This document shows, piece after piece, positions 1 through 11,973 of a DNA stretch of 64,000 bases. The notes below the pieces were generated by a model. It worked only from the letters and a program-made list of their open reading frames with translations, had not been told where the DNA came from and made no database searches. Where the stretch lies: assembly GCF_025698545.1 (NCBI RefSeq), contig NC_068565.1:22265848-22329847 (forward strand), given 5' to 3'. The translations under genes and the position numbers were made by a program. Origin of the DNA: Gossypium raimondii. Taxonomy: Eukaryota; Streptophyta; Magnoliopsida; Malvales; Malvaceae. Position 1 is the first letter of the stretch; each line of letters opens with the position of its first letter.

Positions 1-896
1 GTTTTGGAATAATTCATTATTAGCATACATTTCTCTTCATTTTTCTTATGGTAAATAAAATATATGAAGAAGTGAAGAAGGAGATTAAGTTGAAGAAGAT
101 GAATTAGGTGGTGCTTATGTAGCAAATTTAACATTCCATACCAGCTTTCCATTAAAGGTGTAATGCCTGTTAACGAATAGTTGACCATGTATAACCCAAT
201 AATGTTAGTGACCAAAGCATAATATTTCATAATTAAGTGGCAAAAAAAAAACCTCTAATGATTGAGTGACCTAACTTAAAATATTTGACAAAATAAAGCT
301 ACAATAAATATCTAAATTTATAGGTTTATATCAAGATTTAATCTCTAAATTATACTTGTTTTTCACTTTTGTACCTAAAATTTTTTTTGTCCCTTTTTGG
401 TATTTAAACAATTATTTTCTAACAGTTTTGTCTTAAAAAAGTTAATGGTGTTTAAAAAAGGTGATACATCTAATAAAAGAGACCATGCCATGTGTTTAAC
501 TTTTTCCTATATCATCAATGACATGGTCATTAACCGATGTTGTGGTTGTTGATCATTAACCGATCGTTGACCAATGTTGATGGCATTGATCGATATTGAT
601 CGTTTACCGATTTAATATGTTTTTAAAAAATGGAATTTTTAGAATTTTTGCTTTTTTTAATTTTTGAATTATTTCTATTTTATATAATTTATATTATACA
701 AATATTTTTTAAAATTCAATAAATTTTTAATTTAATATTTTTTATATTTTATATAATTTTTTAGGATTTATATATTATAAATAATTTTTTATAATTTTAT
801 ATATTTTTTAAAATTATACATATTTTAAAGTTTCACAATCACAAATATAGCATAGGTTATATGCCGAGCTACTACAAAGAAAAATCAAACCACTAT
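1..896. other. AT-rich intergenic DNA, no gene seen
   Basis: No ORF or splice structure is supportable. From about 620 to 840 it is almost pure A/T low-complexity sequence. Around 530-610 there is a short cluster of GATCATTAACCGATC-like near-palindromic words. It ends at the target-site duplication of the solo LTR that follows. Confidence 0.6.
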
Positions 897-2089
897 TGTA
901 ACAGTCCGTTTTCAGTGAAATCGGAATAGTAGTTTCGGAACCACAAATCCGAAGTCAAAAAATTTATTTTAATATTATTTTAATATCTACAGCATGATAA
1001 TATGATAGTATAAAAATTCTGTTAAGAATTTTGACCGTTTGTATGCTCAATTTGTGAAAAATGACAAAATCACGTAAAGTACGAAAGTTGTGTTCTATTA
1101 GCTAAAAGTATTAAATAGCTATAGAAATTTAAAGTGGAGGTTCTTATATGGTAATTAGACCATTTGTGGATGTGCATGGCTTGGAAAAATTTTTATTTTT
1201 AAAGTTAGGTAAGGGTAATTAGGTAATTAGCCAATTAAAGGTTAAAATTAAATAAAAGAAAATGGTCATCTTTTTCCCATACATGCAATTGAAAATTTCA
1301 GCAAGGTTTTGGCCATTGGAGAGCTCAAAATTTCAGCAAAAATAAACTCTTGCATGTAAGTGAATTTGGTGTTTGTTTTTGTTGATTTTTATGTTTTTGG
1401 AATTGTTGTAGCTTAATCTAGCTAATTAGGGGACTAATTTGCAAAATGGTTGAAATTATAGGGTTTTTCCATGAGAGAATTTTAGTTTTTCTTGAAGTTT
1501 AATGGAAGAAAATGAATCCTTGTTGTTAATTAAACAAGTTTTGTTAAGTGAGTTTTGTTGAAATTGTCAATTAGGGTTAATTTGTGAAATGTGAAAATTG
1601 TGTGGTAAATGTGTGAAATTGTGAATTGTATGGGCTGCTATAAACACATATATAATTCGGCTAGGCTTAGGTGTGGATGAAATTACATGAATTTCATTTT
1701 ACAAGCCTAGGGACTAAATTGTAAAGAAGTTAAAAGTATAGGGGTAAAATAGTATTTTTTATAACATGAATTTTGGGTTGAATTGAATATAATGATGCTT
1801 AAATTAGTAAAATTTGATTATATAGATAAAGAAAAGCAACATTCAGAATTAACTCGAGGAAAGGATAAAGTTGTAGACGAAACAATTGTATTTCTCCGTA
1901 TGAGTTCGAGGTAAGTGCGTGTAATTAAATTTTTTATTTATATGCTTTAATTGAAATATATGTATGTGAATGATTTAATTATTATGTATAATTATCGAGC
2001 GCATAACCGACGACATACGAAGAATACCGAGCCCCGTTTGAACCCTAGGTATTTGTAAGATACAAATGACATGTCATTAGGGTTACCGA

Positions 2090-2195
2090 TTCCAGCTCTT
2101 ATGAGCTTACTTATACTCAGCTCGTATGAGCTTACCGTTATTCAGCTTGGAGGAGCTTACCATTTATCTCTCGTATGAGCATACATGTACAAGAA
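2090..2195. repeat. Short tandem repeat in the gypsy LTR
   Basis: About four diverged units of roughly 33 bp share the core AGCTC(G)TATGAGCTTAC. They lie inside the solo LTR. Such sub-repeats are common in long plant LTRs, and their role is unknown. Confidence 0.55.
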
Positions 2196-3094
2196 TTGAC
2201 GGATTACAGTTCAGTACACCTCCTGTGTACCACCCGCGTATCTAACGATATTCTAAGTGGTTCAACAAGCATAGTGTTATTATGAGATCATACAAGTTCG
2301 ATACGTACTATTACAGGTATTTACATAGAAATTATATATGTATGTTATACGGATACACTGTATAAATGGTACATGTATATAGAACTTAATAATTTTGAAT
2401 TCATACATGATTCTCGGTTTTTATATGAATATATGGCTAACTTGGTTAATGATTATGTGGTAGGCTTTAGCCAAATTGAATTGTGTTATGCTTTGAATTA
2501 CTTACCTAAATTGTGGTTAAATGGTAAGTTTAATTAATTATTATACGAACTTACTAAGCTTAATTGTTTACTCTGTTTATTTTTCTGTGTTTAATAGTAT
2601 TTCAGAAGCTCATTTGAATTGGAAGTCGTCGAGGATCTCATCACACTATCAAACTTTATTTTGGTACTTTTGACTTTATATTTTGGGTTAAATGGCATAT
2701 ATAGGTTATTTTAGCTAATGGTAGCTTATATGTTTTGGTCATGTTTTTAGCCATTTGACTTGGCTTGAATTTGGTATGTTTTGTGATATATATATGTATA
2801 AATAGCCTTTTTATATGTAGTGTATGAATGCCATGTGAATGCATTGTTTGTGAATTGGTATTTTGGGTATCAAATGGTTGAAATGGATAAGTGGCATGCA
2901 TGATATGTTTAGGCACATTGATGCATATATGTGTTGGACCATTTAGGTATATTTTGGAGGCATAATTAACAAGTTATAAGCTTGATATTGGTTGGTTTTG
3001 AATGTCTAATTATGACATGATTGTATGCAAATGGTTATGTTTAGGTTGGTACCAAGTTGGGTGAGAAATATGGCTTGGAAAATGGCCTATTTTT

Positions 3095-3395
3095 GTCCAC
3101 ACGGGCAAAGACACGGGCATGTGTCTCAGTCGTGTGTGACACACGACTAGGTGACACGGCTGTGTGTCCCCTGATACTTCTATAGAAAACAAGTCAGTAG
3201 GTTTACACGGCCTAGCACATGGGTGTGTGGCTTGGCCGTATGGTACAAGTCAGTATACCTTCCAGTTTTCACACGGCCTAGCACATGGGCGTGTGAGGCC
3301 ATTTCGAAGGGTACACGGCCTGGTACACAGGCATGTGGTCTGGCCGTGTGACCCAAGTCAATATGCTCACTAGTTTTGACACGGGCTTGTGGCCC
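3095..3395. repeat. CACGG/CGTGTG-rich repeat block in the gypsy LTR
   Basis: Multiple copies of ACACGGCCTAGCACATGGGC-like words occur here, interleaved with CGTGTG inverted words. The block is clearly more GC-rich than its surroundings. Part of the same motif reappears at 52556-52600 in the opposite orientation, inside the truncated gypsy LTR. Confidence 0.6.
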
Positions 3396-3965
3396 CATTT
3401 CAAATGCCCCTGTACCTCTGGAAATTTTTCATGTTTTCCTAAAAATTCCTTGAGTACTCGGTTTAGTCTCGAACCATTTTTAATGTTTGTTTTGGGCCTC
3501 GAAGGCTCGTATTAGGGACTATATGAATGAATTTGAATGGTTATTGATTTGAATGTGAAATGTAAATGAGATGTTTGTTTAATTGAGTTATAAGTCTGGT
3601 AATGCTTCGTAACCCTGTTCCGGTATCGGATACGGGTTAGGGGTGTTACAACTATTGAATTAAAAAAAAAAGGAATTAAACTATTGCAAAGCATAACAAA
3701 CAAAGAACATGAAAGAACAAGACAAAAACTCATCCATGGCATACACATATGTTGTGAGTAAATACCACACATCGCAATTACAAATGGTGGGACTTGTGCC
3801 TAGATACTCAAAGGGCCTAGTCTTAATCAACAACACCAAAACTTGAATGCTAGTTTTGTATAATTTTTAGATATTATATATTTTGAAATCTTTAATGGAT
3901 ATCATGTCATCAATTGTTGGGTATATTACCTATTCTTTATAATAATATTAAGGGTGCGTTTTCGC

Positions 3966-4036
3966 TGTATTGGATTAGAGGTGTATTGGATTAGAGGTGT
4001 ATTGGGATTAGAGGTGTATTGGATTAGAGGTGTAAT
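3966..4036. repeat. Subterminal tandem repeats of the Harbinger element
   Basis: Four head-to-tail copies of a 16-17 bp unit (TATTGGATTAGAGGTG) lie just inside the left end. Further diverged copies occur near 4060-4125, and GATTAGGGGTGTA-type copies occur near the right end (10540-10640). Their location suggests transposase or ORF1 binding sites; this is inference. Confidence 0.7.
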
Positions 4037-4163
4037 AGCTAATCCACTGTTTGGTTGAATGTAATGGAATAGAGGCGTAATAGTAATCTTGTGTTTGGTT
4101 GAATGGAATAGAGGTGTAATAGCATAATGGAAAAAACTAAAATGACTAGAATACCCTTAGCAT

Positions 4164-4620
4164 AAAATTGTTTTGGTAAATGATTATTGTTATTGTTATT
4201 TAAATTTTAATAAGATTATTATTATCAGTAATAAATATTTTAATCATATTTAAACATAATTATAATTAAATATATTTTAATTAAAATATATAATTTAAAA
4301 AATTCTTATAATTAGCGAGAAAATTGTTTTGGTAAATGATTATTGTTAATGTTATTTAAATTTTAATAAGATTATTATTATCGTAATAAATATCTTAATC
4401 ATATTTAAACATAATTATTATTAAATATATTTTAATTAAAATATATAATTTAATAAAATTCTTATAATTAGCGAAATTTGTTATTGTTATTTAAATTTTA
4501 ATAAGATTATTAATATCAATAATAAATAATTTAATCATATTTAAACATAATTATTATTAAATACATTATAATTTTGGTATATAATTTAATAAAATTCTTA
4601 ATAATTCATATTCTTATATG
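4164..4620. repeat. AT-rich tandem repeat, period about 156 bp
   Basis: Two nearly identical units start with AAAATTGTTTTGGTAAATG at 4164 and 4320. A third, shortened unit follows from about 4476. All lie inside the Harbinger element, 3' of its ORF1. No coding capacity. Confidence 0.75.
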
Positions 4621-4897
4621 AATTTACTCAAATCATAATATAATGAAAATTTGAAATAATTAATATTAAATATATTTTAATTAAAATATATGATTTAATA
4701 CAATTTAAAATAATTATTATTAAATATAATTTCATAAAATGTTCTTATGAATTTACTAAAATAAAAATATAACTTGAGAATTATTTTCGCATAAACATAA
4801 TTAACTTATACTAAGAAAAGTTATATGAAAATGAAATTGTACATCATAATCCATATGTTATATAGTTTTACAACATCAAAAGTTTGAACATTGATAT

Positions 4898-5936
4898 TTA
4901 ATGGTGAGAAAGAAATCTTCTGACCCATTCCAATCGGGCAACAGAAGGTAAACTAAAGAAAACGATCATTTGATTTGGATGATCGGGAATTTTACTCAAA
5001 GCATCATACCACTGATCGTCGGTTAAACCTTCAATTGACCATAAGGCTGAATATAAATTTGAAGCTTTTTCTTCCATATTCTTTTCTGACTTGTGCTGAA
5101 CTACCACCTCGGAGGCAATACTCCTACTGATTTTATCGCCAACGGCCTGGATTTTTTCCCCCAACAAGGTGGCAGCCTCCTCAAATGAAGAATACACATC
5201 ATCACGAGCATCAGATTTCTTCTTTCTCTTGTTTGAAGATGAGGAACCCCCTTGGTCTCTATCTCCTCGCGGATCCGTGCGAAACATCCATGTCGTCTAA
5301 AGAGACGTCGACCGCAGATCATAGAATGTGTTTCTCTCTTCATTCATATCGTAGTACGTTCATCCTCGGCATGTATTTCTTCAAGAACATCAGTATTGTT
5401 TGAGCGTCTTTCCAAGTCGCCCGATCTCTTGCGTATATGGCAGTAAGCTGGTTGTAGTAAGGGAAAGAACGATGTCTGAACTGAGAGGCTTCTTTGTGAC
5501 TCTAAAAAAAACGAGGAAATCATATTAGTCCATGTGTTTTGTAAAAAAACAAATTAATACTTGAAATACATTTTACCTTAACATAGGATTCCCAAACAGC
5601 ATCTTCAGCAACAACGAGCTGCCTATGCTCGTCCCAACCAAAACCGCTGTTGTTCTGACCATTAAGCATGTCGTAGACGACTGACCATTCCCTTTTTAGG
5701 CACCTAATCCGAGATTCAATATTTGGTCTCGCCTTCAACATTGCTCTTGGTAAAGCCTTTTCTAGCATTTTCTCTAGCTCGTTCAAATAACCGGCTTTGA
5801 ACCCAGTATCAGCATTAAATGTTCCTACATTGTGCAAATCCACCATGCAAGAAACCAAGGTGCATCCTCTTCGAACCCATTTTCTTTTGCTTCCTCGAGA
5901 AGCTTGAGAAGAAGCACCGTTGGTGGAACACGACAT
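4898..5936 (-). pseudogene. Harbinger ORF1, Myb/SANT-like DNA-binding protein (broken)
   Basis: Accessory protein of a PIF/Harbinger transposon, known in this superfamily to bind DNA and help recruit the transposase. Exon 1 runs 5936-5577 (start ATG at 5936) and ends at a good donor (AAG|GTAAAA). Exon 2 starts at 5501 after TTTTTAG. The N-terminal part carries a trihelix/Myb-like region with conserved words such as RIRCLKREWSVVYDML and GFGWDE. The C-terminal part (5287-4898, another frame) has a Lys/Arg-rich stretch followed by a short helical domain ending WVRRFLSHH, typical of this family. In exon 2 the frame is lost near 5400, consistent with a small deletion, and the reading frame changes again before 5287. 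It is therefore a recent pseudogene. The start at 5936 fits the family better than an upstream ATG at 5966. Confidence 0.75.
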
Positions 5937-6204
5937 ATTGTTCTTAAGAAAAAAACAAATACACATTATTTACTATTTTGAATATCATGAATCAAAAGGT
6001 GAACAGTTTATATATATTATATCGGTAGTTCAATACTAAATTTAAATTTATAACACATCTTTGAATGAAAAGATAATTAAATTATAATTCAACAAAGTTT
6101 AGTACAATACAGAATTGTAATCAAAGACTACCAAAGTTTAATAAACTAGATACATAAAATAACATCAACAAATCAATTCAAACTCAAATTGTCCCTAAAC
6201 CTAA

Positions 6205-7599
6205 CTAATTTCTAGATGCTTGCCATTCATCGAACATTTGGTTGGCTAGTTCCATCCTCCAAGTAGCCCAAGCATCTGATGGATGAATATTTGTTATATT
6301 CAGTTCATCGTCATCCACCACATTAGTAGGTAATCCTTCTCCCACCTCCGCTTCAATGGGATCAATACTCATATGGGTTCGAATAAAATTATGGAGCAAA
6401 CAACATGCAATAATAATTCTATTGTGCACCCTTACAGGATAAAACGATGGACTCCTAAGTATTCCCCATCTAAGTTTTAATAAGCCAAAGCATCTTTCAA
6501 TGACATTACGTGCTGAGGCATGTTTCATATTAAAAAACTCTTGCGGAGAACTTGGCTGATAACCCGACGCCACTCGTTCGGATGATATCATTGTCCTCTA
6601 AATGGTGCAAGAAATCCTCACAATTTGTGTATCCAAGATCAACTAGATAATAACAACCTATAAAATAAATTGGCTAAAAATGATTAATTCAAAAACAAAG
6701 TTTGATCTTAATGAATAATTCAAATTCCTCTAACTATACACTGTACCATGAGGAACTTTTAGTCCATGTCTTCTACTAATGGCATCTCGAAGCACCCGTC
6801 CATCGGCAACTGAACCTTCCCAACCAGGAAGAACATAAACAAATTGCATCTCAGGTGTACAAACACCTAGCATATTTGTTGCTATGTCACCTTTTCGGGT
6901 GCGATATCTAGGTTTATCAACTGTTGGCACCCTAATCTTGATGTGGGTTCCATCAAGAGCACCTAAGCAATTCTATATCACATGATATAGAACATTGAGT
7001 TAGAACACTATGATTAATCATATTAGTCAACTAAATATTGTACAAGCTATATATAAAACTCAGTCTAATACCTTAAACCATTTCCACCTTGTGTCAGAAG
7101 AATCAGCTGTAACTGGGTCCGGCTTTTTAAATAAGACATCTTGTAAGTGTATGACAGCATTTAAAACATTATGAAATGCTCTGCTTACAGTTTCCCCGGA
7201 CCTCCTAAAGTGATGCTTGATAACTCGATTTTTTAGGTGATGGGAGATGATATGTAAAAACATTGCTACTTGCTCATCAACAAGCATGAACCTTGACGAC
7301 TTCAATCCCCCTATCGATTCTAACATCTCACATAGTTTAAAAAAGGCAGCTCTATTCATCCGTACTTGTTCAATACAAGTCTCGTCACTAGCATATACAA
7401 GCCTCTTCACATAATCCCGTTGTGCATAAAAATCTACGGTATAGGACCTAATCCTTGGTCTATAAGTATGTAGGCTAAGGCTGGCACCCATTCTAAATAA
7501 GAACCAAATCGCGATTCTACAGATTTCCAACCAAATTGTCAATGCAATACCAATTCTTTGTCGCCTCACACTTTGTGCAATTAAAGGCAGACGAGCCAT
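6205..7599 (-). pseudogene. PIF/Harbinger DDE transposase (HARBI1-like), broken in exon 3
   Basis: Transposase of the DDE_Tnp_4 family that cuts and pastes the surrounding element. Three exons on the minus strand are inferred from GT/AG sites in compatible phase: 7599-7072, 6972-6747 and 6657-6205. Exon 1 has the helical N-terminal region. Exon 2 opens with NCLGALDGTHIKI, holding the first catalytic Asp, and has the second Asp in GWEGSVADGRVL. Exon 3 has the catalytic Glu in ARNVIERCFGLLKLRWGIL and the usual hydrophobic tail CCLLHNFIR. Exon 3 is damaged between about 6640 and 6550: the conserved stretch can only be followed by switching frames, and one of these frames has an in-frame TGA. These small lesions imply relatively recent inactivation. 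The remaining sequence is close to full family length. Confidence 0.85.
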
Positions 7600-7809
7600 T
7601 ACTGCAATATATTAATGTGTTCCATATTGTCAAATCGCAGTAAAAAAAGTCACATTTCTCTAATCATAATTTCAATAACAGTAAAATGAAATTAAATAAT
7701 TTATTTGCTTCAATAGGAAGCAATATCACACTATCAAAGAAAAATGATCAGCACAAATTTAGAATCTTAACGAAGCAAAAAATAGAACTTTAACATTAAC
7801 ATTAACAAT

Positions 7810-8160
7810 GAATATTTGTTTTCTAATCAACAATGTTACCAAATACTTGTTTTTAATCAAGTTATTTTTAATCAATCATAATAACAATGAATATTTGTTT
7901 TTAATCAAGTTGTTTAATTGATTATATCTAATGATCCAATTTTAATATATTGAATATTTGTTTTCTAATCAACAATGTTACCAAATACTTGGTTTTTAAT
8001 CAAGTTTTTTTAATCAATCATAATAACAATGAATATTTATTTTTAATCAAGTTGTTTACTTGATTATATCTAATGATCCAATTTTAATATATTGAATATT
8101 TGTTTTTAATCAAGTTGTTTACTTGATTATACCTAATGATCCAATTTTTATATGAATTTA
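7810..8160. repeat. Tandem repeat, period 142 bp
   Basis: The word GAATATTTGTTTTCTAATC recurs at 7810 and 7952, and a slightly changed form recurs at 8094, giving an exact 142-bp spacing. About 2.4 units, AT-rich, upstream of the Harbinger transposase start on the minus strand. Confidence 0.75.
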
Positions 8161-10530
8161 CTCATGATTGGATTGGGTTAAATTGATACATATTCAAAAG
8201 TCGATATATATGTAATGATATATGAATAATATTTTAATTTGTTTTATTTAAAATATTTTTAAATAATGTGTTGCATATGAATATACACATTTAATTAGTT
8301 TTTTAAATAAAATGTTTCTAATTTATTACTTCAATTTTAAGCACCTTACAATTTTAATTAGTTTGATTATATCTAATGCCCCATCTAATAGAAATTCACA
8401 CCAAAAGCTTATGTTATTAGGCTTTAATACCAATTAAAAATGTGTTCGGAAGGACTTGTTAAATAGACTTGTTGTATATACTTGTAGGCATAAATGGTGA
8501 GACAAAAATATTTGTTTAAACAAATCCAAGAGCAATTAAGTTCATTTGCTTATGCAATTCAATATCAAATCTTTCTAGAATCTACTACTAAACTCATAAT
8601 ACGATAAAAATAAATACCTAAAAGACCGAAAAAGAAAATAATTTCCAAAAAAATTAGAAGTCCATGAAAAAATCAGCATGTATGTGTTTCTTGTGTTTCT
8701 CTCAGATTTGATTTTGAAGTCTTACAATTTTAGAAGATTGGATAAGTTAACAAACCTCTTCAATTGCAACTACTGACTTGACTTGCCAGCGATTTTTGTC
8801 TGCGAGCAAATCGGTAGCTAACAGTTCAATACCTACAAAATTTCACATAGAACATCAATTTTTGGAACAACAAAGGGTCGATACACTAGGCGCAAGAAAT
8901 TTAACAACTGTGCTAATATACAAAATAATTTACACTTCTAAGAATTCGACTAGTATTAAAATCAATCACACATGAATTAGATAGGCACCTATATTTCCTG
9001 GTAAAGTATATGAGATCACATATGCTAATTTTCAATCAAACCCCAGTTTTAGGGGACTACTTCAACGAGACAAGGAATAGGTGAGCAAATAATGGAACTA
9101 AAAAGTTGTATTAACCCCAGGAGATAGAAATAAAGAAAGTAACAGAAGAAGAGTAAGAACAGCTAGTGATGGGCTAGTGTTTGATTTCATGGCTATGTTA
9201 AAATGTTAGGAATCCTTGTTCATTTAGTGAAACAAAGTTGTTTTATGTTTTGGTTTCTTTCTCCCAATCTTGATGCTTATAAAGTTGTAGAAAACGAAAA
9301 TTTTAAAGTGAGATATCATGTGCAGTTCAGTAGTGGTTTTATTTTTTGTTCAGACTTCAGAGGGTTCATGTGATTAGGCAGGTTATTTTTGACTAATTTT
9401 GTTGTTTGTTTGTCTTCCGAGATAAAAGTGACTAGTTTTATATTTCAAAACAACCGTAATTGAGCAAGCATTAAAGGATAGAAAGGAAGTAGAGGTGAAA
9501 ATGTTGCTTAGGAGGTAGAAATCTAGAAAGAAGAGAACTAAAACACCACAAAAACACGCTAGTAGGAAAATGAAACAATGAGCTAGCATGTAAGCTATAT
9601 ATAAAAGCGTGAAAAGGCTAAACTTATATTTATGAACCATAACAATCCAATCTCCATCAATGAAACTAATCATAGCAAATGAATATTCATAAAATTTAAT
9701 CCTACTACGATTGCTAGCTTAACTACTCTTGAACAATAAACACCAAACAGGTCCAAACCCCAAGATTAACAAGCACAAAAAATATATTATAGAGGAACAA
9801 ATGCCCATGGAAAGGGTAAAGAAACCTCATAAAGCCATCAAGCAAACAACTCATAACAAGAACCATTAATAAATGGTACAAATTAACTACCAAAATTGAA
9901 CAACATTTTCCCGATATTTACTCAAGCCCACATTTATTTAGACCAAACAATATAACTTTATATAGGACTTAATAGAGATGGAGAGAACACGAAGGTTATG
10001 GGATTTGATATAGCTCGGATATGCTTAACAACATCGGGCAGGAAGCCTCTGGGGCTCCAAGGAATCGAGCCAAAGTAGGAGAAACAGGGTAAGTTTAAAA
10101 TCCCGAGGGTCGAGTGGTAGTTCGAGGAGTAGCTGGTTTTTCAGTCTTGGGTTTTGAAGCAATTTACATTGCTAATTAAAACAGAGAAAACGAGACAATT
10201 TACATTGCAATCGAGTTCCAATTTCCACCAGCAACAAAAACCTTTAAGAAATAGAAATCTACTCGGAACTTAAGCTAATTAAAATACAGGAATCCATATA
10301 AATTTGAGAGCAAAAGAGAGTTAGAAATATGAATTTACCTTTCCAGTTGCAGTAAACTCCGAAAATAAAAGGTTGAGAAGGCCAAGCGTCGATTCTATTG
10401 TAATCTTCAGCAAAAGAAAGACAGAAGGAAGAAACAGAAGACGGAAAGGGGAAGCAGGAGGGTAAAACAGGGTCTAAAACTCAAGCAGCACCTAATCTGA
10501 GAAAGAGGAACGTAATAGAAATCGGTGGAT
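8161..10530. other. Long non-coding 5' region of the Harbinger transposon
   Basis: No convincing ORF occurs in these 2.4 kb. On the minus strand, from about 10480 to 10340, a pyrimidine-rich leader-like stretch runs into a donor-like CTGGAAAG|GTAAATTC. It could be a non-coding first exon of the transposase transcript, which is inference. A less AT-rich patch at about 10020-10160 may be captured sequence (see findings). Confidence 0.4.
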
Positions 10531-10671
10531 TTTGGGGATTAGGGGTGTAATGTAATAGACGGGTATTAGCCAATACCCTGAACCAAACAGAGGATTGAAG
10601 TGGGATTAAATGGGGCCCACCGATTAGGGGTGTATTGGCTTAGCCAATACACCAAACCAAACAAGCTGTAA

Positions 10672-11965
10672 GTTTTTGAATGAAAAACTTCAAGGAAATA
10701 ATAATTTAAATACTAAAATGAAAAAAAGGGTTTAGATACCATAATTAAAAAAATATAATTGAAAGGCTAAATGCCGAATTTATATAATTTGACCACTTCT
10801 AGAAGCCATTTACTTATTTTAGAAATTCACATATAAATCCTCCTCAAAAACGATGGCTAACTATAATATATTTTTGTTATTAATGGTTTTTTCCTTTACA
10901 TTTTATACTCTTTTGTCAAACTTTCCTATAGATATTTTGAGGAAAGAAAATATAATAACCCAAATAAATAAATATATTTGAAGTGAAGTTAAACGTCAAC
11001 CATATATATTATATATAATCAACAAATGCTGACAATGAAAATTTTGAATTTTGGGATAATTCTTTAAATTCTAAAATGTTTCTTCTTCTTTTTAATTAAG
11101 TTTTAACTATGATTTTATTGCCATTAATTAACATAATAATTTTAAATTAAAATTTCTACACAAATCATAATTGCAGGCAATAATGAGATATAATAAAAAA
11201 TCTTAATTATTATATAAACATCGTTTAAATGTAAAGATTTATATATATATGTATGTAAACCGACATCATTAAGTTTAAAATTTTTATGGATACATTATAT
11301 TCAAAATATTTCAAATAATTTATATAAATAGTAAACATGTGCTTGGTATGGGTAAAGAAAATCCTTAAAAATATAATCTAATATTGTATTGGGGTATCAA
11401 ATTTGTTAAGGTTTGAGCGTGTTTCTTGTTCAATATATAATCTAAAATTTTGGGTTGAACTTTCGTACAGACGAGTTTTTAGCCATCGAATTCAAAGTAA
11501 CGTGGAGCTTTTATTATTATTAGTTTTAATGGTACGTATAAATTAATATATATAACATATTTAATGTAACTAATATTTTATAAATAAAAATAAAATTTTA
11601 GAATTAATTGAAAGTAGATTATAATATTAAATTAAAATTAAAAGGTAAAACAATATGCATCAATAATAATGATTCATGAAAGATATTTACATTAAATTAA
11701 TAAACACATTTAATAATAGTGATTAAAAATAATTATCGATATCTTATATAGTAATTCTTTTACTTCTTAAAAGAATCTCTCTCATCCGTTTACGTTTTAA
11801 AGTATAATAATAATAAGGTAAAAAAATTTATAAAAAGCACTTGTTTTGCATGGAATAAACAACTTATAAAAAATAAATTAAAATGATCTTACATACATGT
11901 ATCGTTGTTGTTCGATTTTTATTTTTAAGATACTTATGCTACTAATGGATGCTATTTGTAAATCT
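10672..11965. other. AT-rich intergenic DNA, no gene seen
   Basis: Low-complexity A/T-rich sequence between the Harbinger element and the next MITE. No ORF, splice structure or transposon termini were recognised. Confidence 0.5.
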
Positions 11966-11973
11966 AAATTTTA

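Larger units (their letters stand above)
897..3650. mobile_element. Solo LTR of a gypsy-type retrotransposon, with 5-bp TSD
   Basis: The element starts TGTAACAGTCC and ends GGGGTGTTACA, so the termini are TGTAACA/TGTTACA inverted repeats. The 5 bp immediately outside are identical: ACTAT at 892-896 and ACTAT at 3651-3655. There is no internal gag-pol, primer site or second LTR, so it is a solo LTR of about 2.75 kb left by LTR-LTR recombination. Inside are a short tandem array of CAGCTC(G)TATGAGCTTAC-like units (about 2090-2195) and a G/C-richer stretch of ACACGG...CGTGTG words (about 3095-3395). The long size and end sequences fit large plant Ty3/gypsy LTRs. Family name and transcriptional orientation are not determined. 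Short ORFs inside are not credible genes. Confidence 0.88.
3952..10668 (-). mobile_element. PIF/Harbinger DNA transposon, about 6.7 kb, with 3-bp TSD TAA
   Basis: A 3-bp duplication TAA flanks the element (3949-3951 and 10669-10671), the size typical of PIF/Harbinger. Termini are imperfect inverted repeats: GGGTGCGTTTTCGCTG at the left and the complement CAGCTTGTTTGGTTTGG from the right. Both ends lead into subterminal GGTGTATTGG / CCAATACACC words. Inside, on the minus strand, are the two genes expected of this superfamily: a DDE transposase (6205-7599) and a Myb/SANT-like ORF1 (about 4898-5936). Both carry disabling changes, so this copy is probably non-autonomous now but was once complete. 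About 3 kb between the transposase start and the right end is non-coding. Confidence 0.85.

Noticed and set aside
3164..3398. Overlapping ORFs on both strands in the solo LTR
   Set aside because: They are produced by the CACGG/CGTGTG repeat block, show no domain, and lie in a non-coding LTR.
5101..5446. Extra ORFs over the Harbinger ORF1 region
   Set aside because: Shadow or frame-shifted pieces of the broken ORF1, not separate genes.
8778..8975. 65-codon ORF inside the Harbinger 5' region
   Set aside because: No recognisable domain, low complexity, no splice context.
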